A stretch of DNA of 64,000 nucleotides from Acidobacteriota bacterium (GTDB taxonomy: Bacteria > Acidobacteriota > Terriglobia > Bryobacterales > Bryobacteraceae), in NCBI GenBank assembly GCA_025353165.1, contig JANXRE010000028.1, forward strand, positions 1 to 64,000, given 5' to 3'. The notes under the pieces were generated by a model that was given only the letters and a program-made list of their open reading frames with translations, did no database searches and was not told the origin of the DNA. This document shows positions 1 through 7,018 of this stretch, piece by piece. A program made the position numbers and the translations under genes. Numbering within the stretch: position 1 is the first letter of the stretch; each line of letters opens with the position of its first letter.

Positions 1-88
1 ATTAGATTACGAAAAGTACTTTACCGGACAGTAGTGAATCACAACCGTATCTGAATGTCCGGCCTATCGTCAGCTCCCCGCACACCGA

Positions 89-1056
89 TCAAGAATAGTT
101 GGCTGAAATAGTCGTATAGCTACCAGGGTTTACCTGTCGATTCAATCTCTCCATCTGCGCCATCAGGCCACGCCGCGAAAGATACCGCGCAAGCATGGCG
201 ATTCCTTCGTATTCGGCGTGGGTCAGTGGTGAGCCACCGGCTTTGTTGGGGTTGTTTGCAAAATGGTGCAGGTCTCCGCGTGTCCAAACCAACAGACTGA
301 GAAAACCATCGGCGTCGGGCCCCTTCTTGCGACGGTCAAGCATTGCTTTCACCTGGTAGATAAACTGCATCGGCTGCTTCTCACTCAAGTGGCACTCGAT
401 GGACTCGCGCAGTTCCACGGACTTCTTGAGCTCTTCGAGAACCTGGTAGTTTTTTTTTTGCCGTTGCCGTACAGCTCCTCCAAGACGAAATAGTAGTTAA
501 AGAACGCATTGATAAACTTGCCCTCATCAAGGCCGGATTCCCCCTGACGCCAGAAGGACTGAGCGACCACGATAGAGCGGTAATTGAAAAACAGTGCTGC
601 AAATGCTGCAAAAGCTTGAGGTTCGGGCTTGACGGCCTTAGGTTGGCCGCGGCCCGCCTTGACGGAGGCGAGTGGTTCCCATCCCGCGTGGTGTTCGGCC
701 TCAGCCTCGAAGATTACACTGATGGTCGGGTGCTCCCAATGCACCCTTCGCAATCCGAACATGAGACCTAATGTTGCTTCAAGGCATTGAATGTCAGACA
801 CAATCGATGAATATAGTTCCTGGTCGTAGATGGCGTTAACGGTGAAAGGCGCTACCGATGGACTACGAGGTTCAGACACCGGTTCTAACCCCCAACAGAA
901 CTTCGATGGGTCGGGTACATCCGCTGTCACCTTGATGGAATTCACCAAGCCTTCATGATTCACATTGACGAGGAACACGCGGGCAGGTGTTTTGATTTCA
1001 AGCGGACGCGGAAGAATCGTGTTCGAATCAGCGTCGCATTCCAGAACGAATTTCAT
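89..1056 (-). pseudogene. HEPN-like RxxxxH protein split by a frameshift at an A10 tract
   Basis: Two minus-strand frames join into one protein of about 322 aa if one base is corrected in the run of ten T (ten A on the coding strand) at 450-459. Frame 1 reads to ...ELYGNGKKK, then the other frame continues NYQVLEELKKSVELRES... The start chosen is ATG at 1056 (MKFVLECDADSN); an upstream ATG at 1164 would add a 36-residue Arg-rich stretch that looks non-coding. The C-terminal part is helical and carries TRGDLHHF near joined residue 260, an R-x4-H motif like that of HEPN nucleases (motif seen, family inferred). The N-terminal half resembles nothing I can name. Next to it lie hicBA, vapBC and mazEF, so a defence or toxin role is possible. 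The frameshift may be a sequencing error, a real mutation or slippage-controlled expression. Confidence 0.55.
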
Positions 1057-1693
1057 TTTGGCCGTAATTCTACCACTTACCCGTATCCTTCCGAGAGTCT
1101 CGGTCTTGGTCGCACCCAAAAGCCTCTCTCGATGCCAACTGAAACATATCACGCCAACTGGCACAACCTACGGAGACCACGCGAGCCGGTCTCAGATCTG
1201 CCGAAGCTCGGAGCCAGGGAGGGCTCGCGTGTCCCCTTCATTTCAACTGGACGGGAAACGCCCGTTCCGTAGTGGTGAACGCTCGACGCCCCGCGAAGTC
1301 CCGATCTGGGAAACTGAGGAGGATCACCCGCCGGAGAACGCCGCCCGGGACCATCTGGCCGATCAAAGTCCGACATCGCGACACGTCAAGGTGTATTGGA
1401 TAAATAGCGTAGATTCTTCGGGCGCACGTTCCCTGACCTCGCCACAACCTGCTACACTCCGTCCGTGACGAGCCTGACCCGGCCAGCCGTAGCGGAGCGG
1501 TGGATTCTCCGCATCGCCGTCGCTACCCTCCTGGAGCGGCTCATTATCCCCAAAACGAAAGGAACTCCACGTCCCGCAATGAGCAAGCGAGTCTACAAGT
1601 TCACATCTGCATATTACGGGAAACGCGCCTCCATCCGGCGCTCGGCGCTCGCGTGCCGGCCAGGTTTCAAAGATTGCCTAGTGGCCGTCTACA
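1057..1693. other. intergenic stretch with no convincing gene
   Basis: About 640 bases without a recognisable gene. Several frames are open but their translations are rich in Arg, Ser and Pro and look spurious. A possible fragment starts at ATG 1579 (MSKRVYKFTSAYYG), which recalls the N-terminus of DUF2971-type proteins but loses similarity after about 14 residues. TACACT at 1453-1458 is a possible -10 hexamer, 6 nt before a GTG at 1465 that opens an 88-residue frame of doubtful reality. Confidence 0.3.
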
Positions 1694-1930
1694 ATGGAAG
1701 GCGAGGACACATCCGTGCCACGCCAGTTTGATGTCGTGATTGAACGGGACTCAGAAGGCTACTACGTAGCATCGGTTCCCCAAATTCCCGCGTGCCACAC
1801 GCAAGCGCGGTCCCTCGACGAGGTCACCGAGCGCATCCGCGAAGCAATAGAGCTGTGTCTGGAAGTGGAAGGCACGCCAGAACAAGACTTGGAGTTCGTT
1901 GGCATCCAGCGCGTGACCATCGCGGCATGA
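1694..1930 (+). CDS. hicB: HicB-family antitoxin
   Basis: A 78-aa protein with the HicB partial RNase H-like fold: FDVVIERDSEGYYVASVPQ, then the CHTQARSLDEV and IREAIELCLEVE segments typical of the family. HicB neutralises HicA, an mRNA interferase, and usually represses its own operon. The ATG at 1694 gives an extra MEGEDTS; a GTG at 1715 (VPRQFDVV) with AGG about 10 nt upstream matches the usual family N-terminus better, so the true protein may be 71 aa. There is no C-terminal DNA-binding domain, which is normal for short HicBs. The stop overlaps the hicA start by 4 bp (ATGA at 1927-1930). The gene order hicB-hicA is the reverse of the classical one. Confidence 0.85.
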   Translation: MEGEDTSVPRQFDVVIERDSEGYYVASVPQIPACHTQARSLDEVTERIREAIELCLEVEGTPEQDLEFVGIQRVTIAA

Positions 1931-2109
1931 GCCGGACGCCCCGCATCACCGGCTCGGACCTCATTGCGGCGCTCGCCAAACTGCGCCACGAGGATGGCCG
2001 AAGCACGGCCGTGCCTGCACACGCAGGCGAGACCTTCGGTCCCGGCCTACTTCACAAGATCCTTCGCGATTGCCAGTTGACGGCCGAACAACTCGCGGAA
2101 CTCCTCTAA
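1927..2109 (+). CDS. hicA: HicA-like mRNA interferase with an internal deletion
   Basis: A 60-aa frame. The start (PRITGSDLIAALAKL) and end (RHEDGRSTAVP, PGLLHKILRDCQL, ELL) match HicA closely, but about 14 residues that normally lie between them (the AGF...RQ-GSH segment) are absent. The lost segment contains the catalytic His of the double-stranded RNA-binding fold, so the toxin is probably inactive although the frame is intact. Family members are usually about 75 aa. It is translationally coupled to hicB through a 4-bp overlap. Keeping a folded remnant could leave a HicB-binding decoy; that is speculation. Confidence 0.75.
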   Translation: MSRTPRITGSDLIAALAKLRHEDGRSTAVPAHAGETFGPGLLHKILRDCQLTAEQLAELL

Positions 2110-2438
2110 AGGCGATCACTCCCGATAAACGCGCCAGCGCCCGGGAAATCCATTTGGCCGGTTAGCCGGTATACCGCTGAACTGCCTCCGCCGGTACCCC
2201 CGGCGAAGCGCGTTCCGGGAAGCCGGCAGCCACCTCAACCCGGCGAGCTTAAGTTCACTGCTCCGCAGAAGGGCCCTGGCCGTATCACAGGCCTAGAAGC
2301 GTATCACACGCCCTGAATGTGTCGCAAGGAACAATGCCGGAACAATGCCGGTATATGGGGGCGCTCACCGGATCGCGGCCCTGCCGTGGTGCTTAGAGGC
2401 CGGTCCAGATCGCGAGTCATGGTCCCCAGGGGGCAGCC
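2110..2438. other. intergenic stretch, GC-rich with short direct repeats
   Basis: No gene recognised. It contains a tandem direct repeat GAACAATGCCG (about 2331-2353) and short Cys/Pro-rich open frames that look like shadows. It separates the hicBA remnant from the vapBC promoter. Confidence 0.4.
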
Positions 2439-2472
2439 TTGACACCGCGGCAGGTAAGACGGTATCTTACCT
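2439..2472 (+). promoter_or_regulatory. vapBC promoter with palindromic operator
   Basis: TTGACA (2439-2444), an 18-nt spacer and TATCTT (2463-2468) form a good sigma-70 promoter. A perfect 8-bp inverted repeat, AGGTAAGA (2452-2459) and TCTTACCT (2465-2472) with a 5-nt centre, covers the -10 box. This is the expected place for VapB autorepression. The ATG of vapB begins at 2475, 6 nt after the -10, so the transcript is probably leaderless and no Shine-Dalgarno sequence is seen. Confidence 0.75.
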
Positions 2473-2474
2473 AC

Positions 2475-2705
2475 ATGAAGACCACCGTCTCCTCCAAGGG
2501 CCAAATCGTTCTGCCTGCCGAGTTCCGGCAGATGGACCGTGTCGAACCGGGGCAGGAGTTCGACGTCGAGCGTGTCGATCGTGGGGACTATCGCCTCGTC
2601 CGGCGTGCGGCTCCGCCGAACGAGGGCGCCATTGCATGGTTACTGGCCTGTCCGCAGAAGGACTTCTTCGTCCCCATCGACTCTGAATCGACGGATGCGC
2701 TGTGA
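2475..2705 (+). CDS. vapB: AbrB/SpoVT-type antitoxin (VapB)
   Basis: A 76-aa protein starting MKTTVSSKGQIVLPAEFR, the swapped-hairpin AbrB DNA-binding motif (residues 1-45) that lets VapB dimers bind palindromes. The acidic, hydrophobic C-terminal tail (about 50-76, AIAWLLACPQKDFFV) would wrap the VapC toxin. An upstream GTG frame exists, but the family start and the promoter position both support ATG 2475. The stop overlaps the vapC start by 4 bp (GTGA, 2702-2705), so the pair is translationally coupled. Confidence 0.88.
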   Translation: MKTTVSSKGQIVLPAEFRQMDRVEPGQEFDVERVDRGDYRLVRRAAPPNEGAIAWLLACPQKDFFVPIDSESTDAL

Positions 2706-3112
2706 AGTACCTGGTCGATGCCAACGTTCTGAGCGAGCCGGCGAAACCAAAACCCGATCCGCGGGTGGTGGCGTGGCTTCTCGCACATGAGCCGAATATC
2801 GCCGTAGATCCCGTGATCCTCGGCGAACTCCGATTCGGGATTCTCATCCTTCCCAAGGGAAGGAAGCGGGCCGCCCTGGAACGTTGGTTCGACGCGGGAG
2901 TCGGGGTTCTCCACTGTCTTCCATGGGACGCGGACACCGGCTTGAAATGGGCGGAACTGCTGGCGCGTCTTCGCACAACCGGGAAAGCCATGCCAATCAA
3001 GGATAGCCTCATCGCGGCGACGGCGCTCGTCCACGGTCTGGCGGTTGCCACGCGAAATCGCGCTGATTTCGTTAACGCCGGCGTGCGTATTGTCGATCCA
3101 TTCGTGGGTTGA
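2702..3112 (+). CDS. vapC: PIN-domain ribonuclease toxin (VapC)
   Basis: A 136-aa PIN nuclease starting with GTG. The acidic Mg2+ site is complete: D6 (YLVDANVLSE), E42 (ILGELRFG), D101 (MPIKDSLIAAT) and D122 (ATRNRADF). Length and motif spacing are normal for VapC, which typically cuts initiator tRNA or rRNA; the target here cannot be told from sequence. The gene overlaps vapB by 4 bp. With all four acidic residues, the module looks functional, unlike the neighbouring hicA. Confidence 0.9.
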   Translation: MKYLVDANVLSEPAKPKPDPRVVAWLLAHEPNIAVDPVILGELRFGILILPKGRKRAALERWFDAGVGVLHCLPWDADTGLKWAELLARLRTTGKAMPIKDSLIAATALVHGLAVATRNRADFVNAGVRIVDPFVG

Positions 3113-3231
3113 GGTCTCGCGTAGGTGCGGCCACGGATAGCCCTACCCTTTGCGGCTTTTGGGGTACCCCGCCGACGAGCGAGTCTGGCGCGCGTGTTCT
3201 CCTCGACGGTCGGGGCTACACTGAGAAAACG

Positions 3232-3597
3232 ATGGAACGGGCGGTACCCATTCTCCCAGCCGACGACTTGGCAGTTGCGAAGGCTTTCTATGTCGATAGA
3301 CTGAGCTTTAGCGTGACATTCGAGGCGTCCGAGGACGGCCGGTCGGGACTACTCGGCCTTGAGCGCGGGACAATCCAACTGACTCTGGATAGTCCGATGA
3401 AGGGTCATGGCCGAGATGCCTGCGTAGCGCTCCATGTGGATGACACCGATGCGTACTACCGTGAGTGGAGCCCGAAGGTGACCGTGCTTCGGGCGCCGCG
3501 AGACGAGGAGTGGGGCGCACGAACGTTCGACCTGCTTGACCCGTCCGGCAACACCATCTTCGTCATGGGACCAGTCAGCGGGAAGAAGCGGGGCTAG
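3232..3597 (+). CDS. VOC-superfamily (glyoxalase/bleomycin-resistance-like) protein
   Basis: A 121-aa single-module VOC fold: MERAVPILPADDLAVAKAFY at the start, a central CVALHVDDTDAYY strand-helix and a C-terminal FDLLDPSGNTIFVMGP strand. Such small proteins dimerise to form a metal site used for antibiotic sequestration, isomerisation or dioxygenation. The substrate cannot be predicted. The start ATG 3232 matches the family N-terminus; the upstream in-frame stretch from 3109 is not conserved-looking. TACACT (3217-3222) lies 9 nt before the ATG and may be its -10. It stands alone between two toxin-antitoxin modules. Confidence 0.75.
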   Translation: MERAVPILPADDLAVAKAFYVDRLSFSVTFEASEDGRSGLLGLERGTIQLTLDSPMKGHGRDACVALHVDDTDAYYREWSPKVTVLRAPRDEEWGARTFDLLDPSGNTIFVMGPVSGKKRG

Positions 3598-3867
3598 GCT
3601 TCACCCCGCGCGGTTACGGATGCCTCGAATTGCCGCGCCGCGAACCCAACTCCTGACTAGCCAAGGCTTCGCCTTGATCTCCCTGCGGGATATGGGAGTC
3701 GAGGTAGCCAGAAGCCAGAAGCCAGAATGCACGGTGGACGGTTGAATCGAATGGACTTGCCAACACAGATTCAACAGCTTGCTGCAGCATGAGGCAGCGT
3801 CAAGCGTGTTTCGTGAAGACAGGATCGTGCCTCGCCCACCGCTCTGGCTTTCTGGTATTATGGAGTT
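3598..3867. other. intergenic stretch with mazEF -10 box and small tandem repeat
   Basis: No gene seen. GCCAGAA occurs three times in tandem at about 3707-3727. TATTAT (3856-3861), preceded by TGG, is a good extended -10 box exactly 6 nt before the mazE ATG at 3868; no clear -35 is present. This again suggests a leaderless toxin-antitoxin transcript. Confidence 0.45.
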
Positions 3868-4104
3868 ATGGCGATGAGGAAAATGACCTTTAGCGTGCCC
3901 GAGCCGTTGGCTGTGCAGCTTCTGCGAAGGGTTGCCTCACGCGACCGTTCGCGTTTCGTAAGTGAGGCCCTAGCTGCACGACTGGAAGAGCGCGACGTTG
4001 CGTTAATCCGTGCCTGCGAGATTGCGAATCAGGATCTGGATGTGGCCGAAATCGAGAAAGAATTTGACGGAATTCGCGACGAACTGGCAGAACCATGGAA
4101 GTGA
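3868..4104 (+). CDS. mazE: ribbon-helix-helix antitoxin (MazE/CopG-like)
   Basis: A 78-aa protein. The N-terminal MTFSVPEPLAVQLLRRVA...RSRFVSEALAARLE segment has the strand-helix-helix pattern of CopG/MetJ-type DNA binders, followed by an acidic helix (DLDVAEIEKEFDGIRDE) that would block the MazF active site. Three Met codons lie close together (3868, 3874, 3883); the first is placed best relative to the -10 at 3856-3861. It overlaps mazF by 10 bp, supporting co-translation. The symbol reflects its role; the fold is RHH rather than the AbrB type of E. coli MazE. Confidence 0.8.
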   Translation: MAMRKMTFSVPEPLAVQLLRRVASRDRSRFVSEALAARLEERDVALIRACEIANQDLDVAEIEKEFDGIRDELAEPWK

Positions 4105-4430
4105 TCCCGGAGCGCGGCGAAATCTGGTGGGTAGCGCTGGATCCGACGCTCGGTTCGGAAATTCGAAAGACGCGGCCCTGCGTTGTGATTTCGGTGAAGG
4201 TGCTAAATGAAAGGCGACGAACGGTGATCGTTGTCCCGCTGTCGAGTTCGCCGAAGGCCAGCCCGCCGATCCTGATCCCGATCTCCTGTGATGGGCAACC
4301 TGCAGTTGCGGTGAGTGACCAAATCCGAGCGGTAGCAAAGGAACGCCTGCGTAGCCGACTGGGCGTAGTCACATCGGAAGAGATGGCGGCACTGGAGGAG
4401 GGCCTCAGGCAAATCATGCTACTCGGATAA
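4095..4430 (+). CDS. mazF: MazF/PemK-type endoribonuclease toxin
   Basis: A 111-aa PemK/MazF-fold protein: PERGEIWWVALDPTLGSEIRK, then RPCVVISV, VIVVPLSSS and VSDQIRAVAKERL, all in family order and at normal length. The Arg after GSEIRKT and the Ser/Thr of the PLSSS strand are the usual active-site elements. It cleaves single-stranded mRNA at short sequence motifs in known homologues. It follows mazE with a 10-bp overlap. The module appears intact. Confidence 0.9.
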   Translation: MEVIPERGEIWWVALDPTLGSEIRKTRPCVVISVKVLNERRRTVIVVPLSSSPKASPPILIPISCDGQPAVAVSDQIRAVAKERLRSRLGVVTSEEMAALEEGLRQIMLLG

Positions 4431-4507
4431 CGCCGACCCGGGCCACACGTTCTCTATGACCTCACTACCCCGACTGGATGCGCCCACACTTGATGGACAA
4501 TGTTACT

Positions 4508-5398
4508 ATGCCGCGTTTTAGCGACCAGGCGTTTACTGTGGGGCTTATCCAGATGCGGTGCTCGACGGACCCTGAGGAGAACCTCGAAAGGATAAAAGGG
4601 AAGATTCGCGAGGCCGCCGCACAGGGCGCGCAGGTGGTCTGCACTCAGGAGTTGTTCCGCTCGCAGTACTTTTGCCGCGATGAAGATTCCGGGAACTTCT
4701 CGCTGGCCGAATCGATTCCCGGGCCTTCGACCGAAAGTCTCGGGAAGCTGGCCCGCGAGCTTGGCGTCGTGATTATCGCTTCCCTTTTCGAGAAGCGCGC
4801 CCAAGGCCTGTATCACAATACGGCGGTCGTGCTTGGCGACGATGGCGAGCTGAAAGGGATGTACCGGAAGATGCACATCCCCGACGACCCGCTGTACTTC
4901 GAGAAATATTACTTCACTCCCGGCGACCTCGGCTTCCCGAATTTCGAAACCCGGTTCGGGAAACTCGGCGTGCTGATCTGTTGGGATCAGTGGTATCCCG
5001 AGGGCGCGCGGCTTTCCAGCTTGCGGGGCGCGAACATACTGTTTTATCCGACCGCCATCGGCTGGCATCCATCCGAAAAAGCGCAGTACGGCGCGGCGCA
5101 GGTAGATGCGTGGCGCACCATTCAGCGCTCGCACGCAATCGCAAATGGCGTTTATGTAGCCGCTGTCAATCGCGTCGGGTTCGAAGGACCGCCGGACCAC
5201 GGCATCGAGTTCTGGGGATCTTCGTTTGTCGCCGACCCGTTCGGACAAGTCGTCGCCGAGGCCGGCACGAGCGAAGAGGCCATCCTGACGGCGACGGTCG
5301 ACCCGAAACGAATCGAGGAAGTGCGGCGCAATTGGCCTTTCCTCCGCGATCGCCGCATCGATGCTTACGGGCAACTGACCGAGCGGTGGCTGGGTTGA
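4508..5398 (+). CDS. aguB: N-carbamoylputrescine amidase
   Basis: A nitrilase-superfamily enzyme of 296 aa that hydrolyses N-carbamoylputrescine to putrescine, CO2 and ammonia. The catalytic triad is present: E48 (CTQELFRSQYF), K121 (YRKMHIPDDP) and C158 (LICWDQWYPEGAR). The QYF and DQWYPE contexts are those of AguB rather than other nitrilases. ATG 4508 (MPRFSDQAFTVGLIQM) fits the family; ATG 4493 and 4478 would add 5 or 10 residues. It runs directly into aguA (TTGA overlap at 5395-5398), the preceding enzyme of the pathway. Confidence 0.92.
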   Translation: MPRFSDQAFTVGLIQMRCSTDPEENLERIKGKIREAAAQGAQVVCTQELFRSQYFCRDEDSGNFSLAESIPGPSTESLGKLARELGVVIIASLFEKRAQGLYHNTAVVLGDDGELKGMYRKMHIPDDPLYFEKYYFTPGDLGFPNFETRFGKLGVLICWDQWYPEGARLSSLRGANILFYPTAIGWHPSEKAQYGAAQVDAWRTIQRSHAIANGVYVAAVNRVGFEGPPDHGIEFWGSSFVADPFGQVVAEAGTSEEAILTATVDPKRIEEVRRNWPFLRDRRIDAYGQLTERWLG

Positions 5399-6444
5399 CG
5401 CCGCGCGAGCTTGGGTATCGCATGCCGGCCGAGTGGGAACCGCATGAGGCAACCTGGATTGCCTGGCCCCACGAACGCACGGACTGGCCCGGCAAGTTCG
5501 AGGCGATTCCGTGGATCTACGGCGAGATTGTGCGGCGGCTCGCGCGGGTGGAACGGGTTCGCATCCTGGTACAGGACGAGGAACTTCGGGAATCATCGCG
5601 TGCGGTGCTGGAACAATGCGGCGTCCCACTCCATCAAGTAGATTATTTCGTAACCCCGACCGACCGGAGCTGGACCCGCGATTTTTGCCCCATCTTCGTG
5701 CAACGTCCGGGCGGGATCGCGGTCACAAACTGGCTCTTCAACGGGTGGGCCAAGTACGACAACTGGACAGCCGATAACGCAGTGCCGCCGTTTGTCGCGC
5801 AATCGCTGGGAGTGCCGCAATTCGATCCGGGCATCGTCCTGGAAGGAGGCAGCATCGACGTGAACGGCGCGGGCGCGCTGCTGACCACCGAGGAGTGCCT
5901 GCTGTCCCCCGTACAGGCTCGAAATCCCGCGTTGTCACGGGAACAGATTGAACAGGCCCTCGCCGATTATCTCGGCGCGAATCGCGTTTTGTGGCTGAAG
6001 AACGGCATCGCGGGCGACGATACGCACGGACACATCGACGACCTCGCGCGTTTTGTAAACGCGGACACCATCGTAACCGTGGTGGAAGAAGATCCCGGCG
6101 AGATCAACTTTGAGCCGACGCAGGAGAATCTGAGAATCCTGCGCGGTTTGGGCGACTACCGCATCGTGACGCTTCCGATGCCCGAGCCCGTTACCTTCGC
6201 CGGGCAGCGCCTCCCGGCGAGTTACGCGAACTTTTACATTGCCAACGGCACGGTACTGGTTCCGGTGTTCAACGACCCGAACGATCGTGCCGCGCTGAAC
6301 ATTCTGGCTGAGATGTTTCCGGACCGGCAAGTGGTGGGCATCGCCTGCACGGACCTGTTGCTCGGCCTGGGGACGCTGCACTGCATGACGCAGCAGCAGC
6401 CCGCCATCGAAAAATTAGGACAGACACCTTTTCCGTCGCTGTAA
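5395..6444 (+). CDS. aguA: agmatine deiminase
   Basis: A peptidyl-arginine-deiminase-fold enzyme of 349 aa turning agmatine into N-carbamoylputrescine and ammonia. Visible motifs: MPAEWEPHEATWIAWPH, TDRSWTRDFCP (D96), LEGGSIDVNG (E150), GDDTHGHIDDLARF (H213) and the C-terminal nucleophile in GLGTLHC (C330). The start is probably TTG 5395, overlapping the aguB stop; ATG 5422 is an alternative. The family normally ends soon after the HCMTQQQPA segment. Here the last residues GQTPFP are encoded by one arm of an inverted repeat (6418-6435), so the tail was apparently replaced by repeat DNA. Confidence 0.92.
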   Translation: MTPRELGYRMPAEWEPHEATWIAWPHERTDWPGKFEAIPWIYGEIVRRLARVERVRILVQDEELRESSRAVLEQCGVPLHQVDYFVTPTDRSWTRDFCPIFVQRPGGIAVTNWLFNGWAKYDNWTADNAVPPFVAQSLGVPQFDPGIVLEGGSIDVNGAGALLTTEECLLSPVQARNPALSREQIEQALADYLGANRVLWLKNGIAGDDTHGHIDDLARFVNADTIVTVVEEDPGEINFEPTQENLRILRGLGDYRIVTLPMPEPVTFAGQRLPASYANFYIANGTVLVPVFNDPNDRAALNILAEMFPDRQVVGIACTDLLLGLGTLHCMTQQQPAIEKLGQTPFPSL

Positions 6445-6488
6445 TCTATTTATTCCGCATTCGAACTCTGGCGGAAAGGGGTCTGTCC
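6418..6488. repeat. inverted repeat with GGACAGACCCC-type arms
   Basis: The left arm 6418-6435 and the right arm 6472-6488 are complementary except for one mismatch and one bulged base, with a 36-nt loop. The left arm lies inside the end of aguA; the right arm is followed by CCATTTTTCTG, so the hairpin could end aguBA transcription. Repeats with GGGACAGACC cores are familiar from many bacterial genomes as dispersed REP-like units; only this copy is in the window. Confidence 0.7.
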
Positions 6489-6521
6489 CCCATTTTTCTG
6501 ATAAGTTGGGGTGTCGCTACG

Positions 6522-7016
6522 ATGAAACCGAATCTCGACGAACTGAAGACCGAAATGCCTGAGCAGATCGAGGGCCGGGGGCTTACCGTGTTCCCTGGAT
6601 TTTCCCGCATGATGGACCAGACACCGATCGTGTTCTGGGATTCCGACAAAAACTCCGACTACAAGGCCTTCCTCGACGCGGCCTGTGAAATCGGCGTGAA
6701 GGTGGTCGTATTCCACAATCGGGAGTTTGGCTCCGAGATCGTCGAGGATGCGCTGGAGCGTTTGGAACACGCCACTCTGCCGCGCGAAGAGCAGCGCGCC
6801 TACGATCGCCGGTTGCGGGAGATGCGGGTTTACGACGGGTTCACTTGCGCGATCGAACTCTCCTTCGACAACGACGGCATTGCCTATATGTTCGAGGTGC
6901 GCACCGAGTGGTTCGACGAAATGAACCACATCCTCGACGACATCGAGGCCTCCATACCGGACGACGACGACGATAAAGACGAGGGCCCCATAGGGGGCTA
7001 TTTCTCGAAGAACTAG
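6522..7016 (+). CDS. acidic protein of unknown function
   Basis: A soluble 164-aa protein with no signal peptide or membrane segment. It contains a Rossmann-like stretch IVFWDSDKN...FLDAACEIGVKVVVFHNREF, a central helical part EDALERLEHATLPREEQRAYD, and ends in an extremely acidic linker PDDDDDKDEGPIGGYFSKN. I do not recognise a named family. It begins after the inverted repeat downstream of aguA and ends 2 bp before recJ, so it is probably co-transcribed with recJ. Confidence 0.7.
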   Translation: MKPNLDELKTEMPEQIEGRGLTVFPGFSRMMDQTPIVFWDSDKNSDYKAFLDAACEIGVKVVVFHNREFGSEIVEDALERLEHATLPREEQRAYDRRLREMRVYDGFTCAIELSFDNDGIAYMFEVRTEWFDEMNHILDDIEASIPDDDDDKDEGPIGGYFSKN

Positions 7017-7018
7017 CC

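Noticed and set aside
1465-1731. 88-residue open frame with a -10-like box six bases before its GTG
   Set aside because: Composition is Arg/Ala-rich and unlike a folded protein, and it overlaps the hicB start. Only the MSKRVYKFTSAYYG piece recalls a known family, too little to call a gene.
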